The notes below the pieces were generated by a model. The model did no database searches and was not told the DNA's origin. It was given only the letters and a program-made list of their open reading frames with translations. Positions 59,710-64,000 of a DNA stretch of 64,000 nucleotides are shown one piece after another. A program made the position numbers and the translations under genes. The first letter of the stretch is position 1; each line of letters opens with the position of its first letter. Origin of the DNA: Pardosa pseudoannulata. Taxonomy: Eukaryota; Arthropoda; Arachnida; Araneae; Lycosidae. The DNA lies in contig CM063504.1 in NCBI GenBank assembly GCA_032207245.1, positions 16,534,035 through 16,598,034 of the forward strand, written 5' to 3'.

Positions 59710-61440
59710 GTACAGACAATATATTCAACATTAAATGTTAATTCGTGTAGTAATTTATAAAACATTAATGCTAAATATAAATGTTATTAAGTAAACATTA
59801 ATGCTAAAATTAAAATGCAAAAATAAAATTAATAATACAGTATAAAAATATTTTCAGAAATTAATTTTTAAAAATATTTATAAAAAGATTAGTTATTAAT
59901 CATCAAAGATTAATTATTTTTTCTAAAAATACGTGTAGAAAAATTTGTTGGAAATTGCGTTTAGATTTTTTAAACATTTTTCAAGAAAGAAAAAAGTAAA
60001 GGAACTTGTTGTACCTTAGGCCTATTATTACCTTGGCTCTGAGATATTTCAATCTCTATCTTTTTTTTCTTTGGTTATTATTTCGGTTTTATTTATATAC
60101 TTGCTAGAGAGTTCATGACATATAAGAATATAAGAAAGTGATTTTATCGACATAATTTGATGCTGCACTTTAAGAAACTATATAAATATTTTGATTTTCC
60201 GTTTTAATTAGTCTCAGGTAAACTCAATCGTGTTTTGACCTCTAATGATTTTTATCAATAAATTAACTACTATTTTAAAATATATTAATTCTACATTCGG
60301 GATATTTACTATACATCTAAATCAGTCTACCTGCAGTACCTCGGACCGACTTATTGTTTTACCACAACTTTAGGTCTAAAATACAACATCTTTCACTTTA
60401 AATCTTTCCTGGGGGATTATGTGAAGAAAAATAATCTATTCGTGCAAACATTTGAATTTTTAAAACTAACATGCATTTTTTTGTTGTATCTTTCTATATA
60501 TAAACATTATGCCTCAGAGTATATCAGGTATAAATCTGTTGCATACACAAAAATATTTGTAATTCCATATTTTTTTAATCTAGCTATATCTCATTTCTTT
60601 TAAGTATTCTAATACACTGTTAGATTTCAAATAAGTCCCTTAACACTTACTAGTTAAAATTTATTTTTAAAAATATCTGTATAAATATAGGTTGAAAGTA
60701 TCATTACGTTATATTTTGATTCTACTTTATTTTATTGTGAAATGCTTAGAAATATAAGATGAGTTAGTATTAAAATTATAAAATTAAATGCACTCGTTAA
60801 CAAGCTAAAGTACCAAAATAATCTATCAGATTTTTTTCGAAATGGAAGAAAAACGACATAAAATCTGAAATAGGTTTTAATCACGTATTTATGTATTTAC
60901 ATGGGGGCTGTCCAAGAAATATTTTCAATACATACAAGTTTTTTTAAAACTTATTAAAGATTGTGTACATTACTTGTTTTTATTGCAAGTGTCGAAATAT
61001 AGTTTTAAACAATGAAAAAAGTAAAAATATTTCTTGGCAATAGAACTTGATCACAAGATGTCGATGAATTCCGCATTATTTTAAGTTTATAAAGATATGA
61101 TTATAAATCCACATTAAAGTTTGAACAAACTGGCCTTAAAAGCTAAAATTAATTCACCATTATAAAACGGTAGTTTATAAATTACTGATTATGCCACACT
61201 GTTTTCAAATTTTATGTCATACAAGCTATGTAATTTAAAAATAAAGGGATATGTCTTAATTCCATTCTCACTATTTTTCTTCTAAATTTTCTAGCTATGT
61301 TTGAAATTACTTTAGTTGAAATTCGTCTGGTAAATACTGCAACGCAAATTAAATATGCTCCAGTATCCACCAGACAAATGTAAACCTGGTAAAAATTTAT
61401 AACTTAAAATGAAAGACACTTTGTGATTCCAAATGTATTC
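59710..61440. other. AT-rich non-coding
   Basis: No gene, array or TE terminus recognised. This is the part of the insertion in duplicate copy 2 that the piggyBac relic does not explain. Confidence 0.4.
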
Positions 61441-61665
61441 TTCAAGATACAATGGAATTACGTTCAGCTTTGCGGTCCCGTCTTATAACTTATTTATGCA
61501 TGTACGCAAAATTGTGTATGTATGTATAAGACGCATGCACGTATGTACTTTTGTGTGTGTGTGTGTGTCTAATGATTATTTTTTATAAGACTGAAAGTTC
61601 ACTGCATTCTAGATTAAAACTTTAAACCCTCCCCTCAAAGAAAAAATGACTTCATTACTGATAGG

Positions 61666-62062
61666 TTCAACGCACAACAGGTTACCCTAAATAATCTCGA
61701 AATAAATGCTCTTATAATAAAAATCTTATTAAAAAAATGAATTTCGTTCGTTTATGGAGGAGAAACGGTTGCTCTGATCAGTATATCTACATGCTAAGAC
61801 TCTCATGATCTGTACTAGGTCAAAAGACTTATCACTTGTCAACATGAACGTTTTGAAAATGCAGCAGCTTCACAGTTTAGAATTACTTTTTCTGTTAAAG
61901 AATAAGTATGTTTCTCGTTTGCGAAAATTTTTCAACTGATTATAGGTCTTAATACAAGTTAACATGAACTTGGAAATTTTTCGACATAACAACAAGTTTG
62001 CACTAGTTCATTAGTAAATTGAATCATTATCTAACTCTAACATGTTGATGTCTAATAAGGCA
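61666..62062. other. AT-rich non-coding
   Basis: Nothing recognisable. Confidence 0.4.
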
Positions 62063-62066
62063 TTAA

Positions 62067-62110
62067 CCCTTAAATGCCCAATTTTTTTAAAAATTAAGTA
62101 AAAAACTATT
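62067..62110. mobile_element. Possible piggyBac-like left terminus
   Basis: TTAA (62063-62066) is followed by CCCTTAAATGCCCAATTTT, the CCCTT start of the piggyBac-like ends seen elsewhere in the window. No opposite end was found before the window closes. The only GGGTTAA downstream (63649) lacks a matching terminus. Confidence 0.4.
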
Positions 62111-64000
62111 TTTTTACTTTCCTTTATTGTATAAATAATGGGAAAAATACTTTAAAAATCATAATTTGTTTAAGTATAGTTTACGGAATAAAAAATAGTT
62201 TGTTTCCAATTAGATACACTGAGATTTATTTAAAAATTATTTTTTATGATATTCTATAATATTAAAAATACATGAATTTTAATAACTATGATAAGGAATT
62301 TTCCCAAGCTATTTATAAAAGTAATTAATTCTTATTACAAATACCAATTTTATTGCCATATATTAGAAAAAATCAATGTCGAATAGAAAATATATTTATG
62401 GTACTTTAAAATATGAGTAAAAATTACCCACAAAAATCTTCGCCACAACTTTTGAGGATGTCAAATTTGTCTGTATAAATATTAAAAAACGTAAATTACA
62501 ATTATAGGTTACTATAAAAATAAGCTACTTCTATTGAATATAGAAGAAATTAGAATCAACACTGCTTATTCTTCTCTAAGCCTAGTGGAACTTTATGCCT
62601 GTTTTGGCCAATTGGCAACAAACCTAGAAATCAGGTTACAACAAATATTTTACTGTTAAATATCCAAAGAAAGTCATAAATATGGGCTACATATATATGA
62701 GCTTTTCATGTAATAACCTTTACTTGATCAATGCAGAACAAAATAAAGAATTTTCAAGCTTAAAAAAAAGGCAAAAAGCATCTGTAGCAAACAAATGAAC
62801 TAATAAATTTTTCTGTTTTCTAAAAAAGAAGTAGTGGTGCTGTATACATGTTGAAAATTTGTTTAATAATATCTTCAGTATGTATTTATTGGCAACTTCT
62901 GGTATTAGTGCTTCAATATGATTCTAATAGTATTTTAGAAGACTAAATTGGGTATGTTGTCAAATGAAAACTCAGAACATTTGCTGCTGAATGTTACTAA
63001 AAATTTACGACGTAATAATGATTACTAACAGAAATTGCAATATGATTATTGTATGCAAAAATTTAGAAGGCAGGTGTTTTATTTGAGAATCAATTTAAAA
63101 TAATTTATTTACCGTTATACATTCCGACAGTATATTTAATACCCTATATCGGTTTAGATTAAAAGTTACAGCAGATGAAATATTACATTTTAGGGTTATT
63201 TTTTGCAATAATACTTTCTATCACAAATTGTGTCAATTCTTCTATTTCTTAAGATTTCCAAAATATCGTCTCAAAAAATTTCTTTATATATTGTGTCAAC
63301 CATTTCAACTCTATGCAGATTCTTAAATAAAAAAAATCAATTTATTTTACATTTGGAAATCGTCGAAGTGACGACATATTTTAAAAAATATTTTTCAACA
63401 GGGAAATATGAAAAAAAAAATTAAGTGTATAAAGTATGATTGCACTGAAGAAGTTTAAGTAATAAATGGTTTAATTTTCATACTCGGATAATTAAAAAAA
63501 ATTGTTTAAACAAGGCGTAATTTTATTCTGAGCAAACACACTCACGAAAAAAAAAAAAACTCAGTGTTAGAATTTCGTGTTTCGCCAAGATTAAAATTGC
63601 GTAAGGCTAACAAGAAAAATATTTCTTTAACGAACATATCATCCACGGGTTAAAAATGAACGGGGATTAAATGTACCATTTTATGTTTAAAAATGTTCCC
63701 AAATGACTTAATAAACAGTTAAAGGCTTATTAGAGAAACATGTCTCAAAAGTGAAAATAATTAACTTCATATTCACATAAGGACTCGAGCCACTTTCCCT
63801 CCAACCTTTCCAACCCCATCCAACCAACACTGAAAACGTTAAATGAAAATGTATTTTTTTGATGGATGAAGCGTAATAACACAGAACAAACGTCCATTCA
63901 CGTGTTTAATAATGCCGATGATTTTTCGTTAATTTTCATTTTCTTTTTACAATGGCATACATTTTTTTTCTTTCTTTTTTTAGTTTTGCGTGAAAAATGA
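62111..64000. other. AT-rich non-coding
   Basis: No gene recognised. The last 500 bp (63500-64000) are more complex, with pyrimidine-rich patches at 63795-63830 and 63960-63980. The frame at 63230-63424 is unrecognised. Confidence 0.4.

Larger units (their letters stand above)
58195..61665 (+). repeat. Segmental duplicate of 2990-4415 (copy 2, interrupted)
   Basis: 58195-58940 and 61445-61660 align by eye with 2990-4200 and 4200-4415 respectively, in the same order and strand. The intervening about 2.5 kb (58945-61440) has no counterpart in copy 1. It holds a piggyBac relic and featureless AT-rich DNA. A TG run lies at 61552-61568. Confidence 0.7.

Overview
The window looks like gene-poor, AT-rich intergenic (or very large intron) DNA from an arthropod. 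A chelicerate, most likely a spider, is my best guess. The guess rests on the abundant tRNA-derived SINE with a GGTTT-type tail, the piggyBac- and Tigger-type elements, and the long TA/TATG microsatellites. The taxon is inference from the style of the repeats. I found no host protein-coding gene that I can support. The longer open frames are microsatellite translations, minisatellite translations or pieces of transposable elements (TEs).

Layout. 1-2.0 kb is featureless. 2.0-4.4 kb holds a 263-bp tandem array, a SINE and a segment repeated 55 kb away. 4.4-6.4 kb is microsatellite-rich. 6.44-7.38 kb is a solo LTR. 7.7-16.5 kb has scattered SINEs, a second tRNA-like SINE relic, a LINE-type 3' tail and a 79-bp array. 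17.4-23.7 kb is dominated by two arrays (about 228 and 235 bp). 23.9-30.7 kb holds two different LINE relics, a Tigger-like element and an interspersed repeat. 31.3-32.4 kb is a less repetitive, mixed-composition tract. 32.7-34.3 kb holds a second copy of the interspersed repeat and a Tigger-like element split by a SINE. 34.6-45.7 kb contains a long microsatellite, a 369-bp array whose units carry a hairpin, a 412-bp duplication, TTAA-flanked MITEs and a degenerate 1.8-kb satellite. 46.4-48.2 kb is a direct duplication with a hAT-like insertion at its junction. 49.2-54.4 kb holds a piggyBac relic, a 550-bp microsatellite, the best-preserved SINE and a triple nest (SINE in piggyBac in Tigger). 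55.5-64 kb has a minisatellite, another piggyBac end, the distant duplicate of the 3-4.4 kb segment (interrupted by a third piggyBac relic) and AT-rich filler.

The TEs can be read mostly through their target sites: TA for the Tigger-like elements, TTAA for the piggyBac-like ones, 8 bp for the hAT-like one and 9-13 bp for several SINE copies. These give a relative order of insertion. Two features stand out. All 14 SINE copies I could find lie in the same orientation. In addition, about ten unrelated local tandem arrays with units of roughly 80-400 bp fall within 64 kb.
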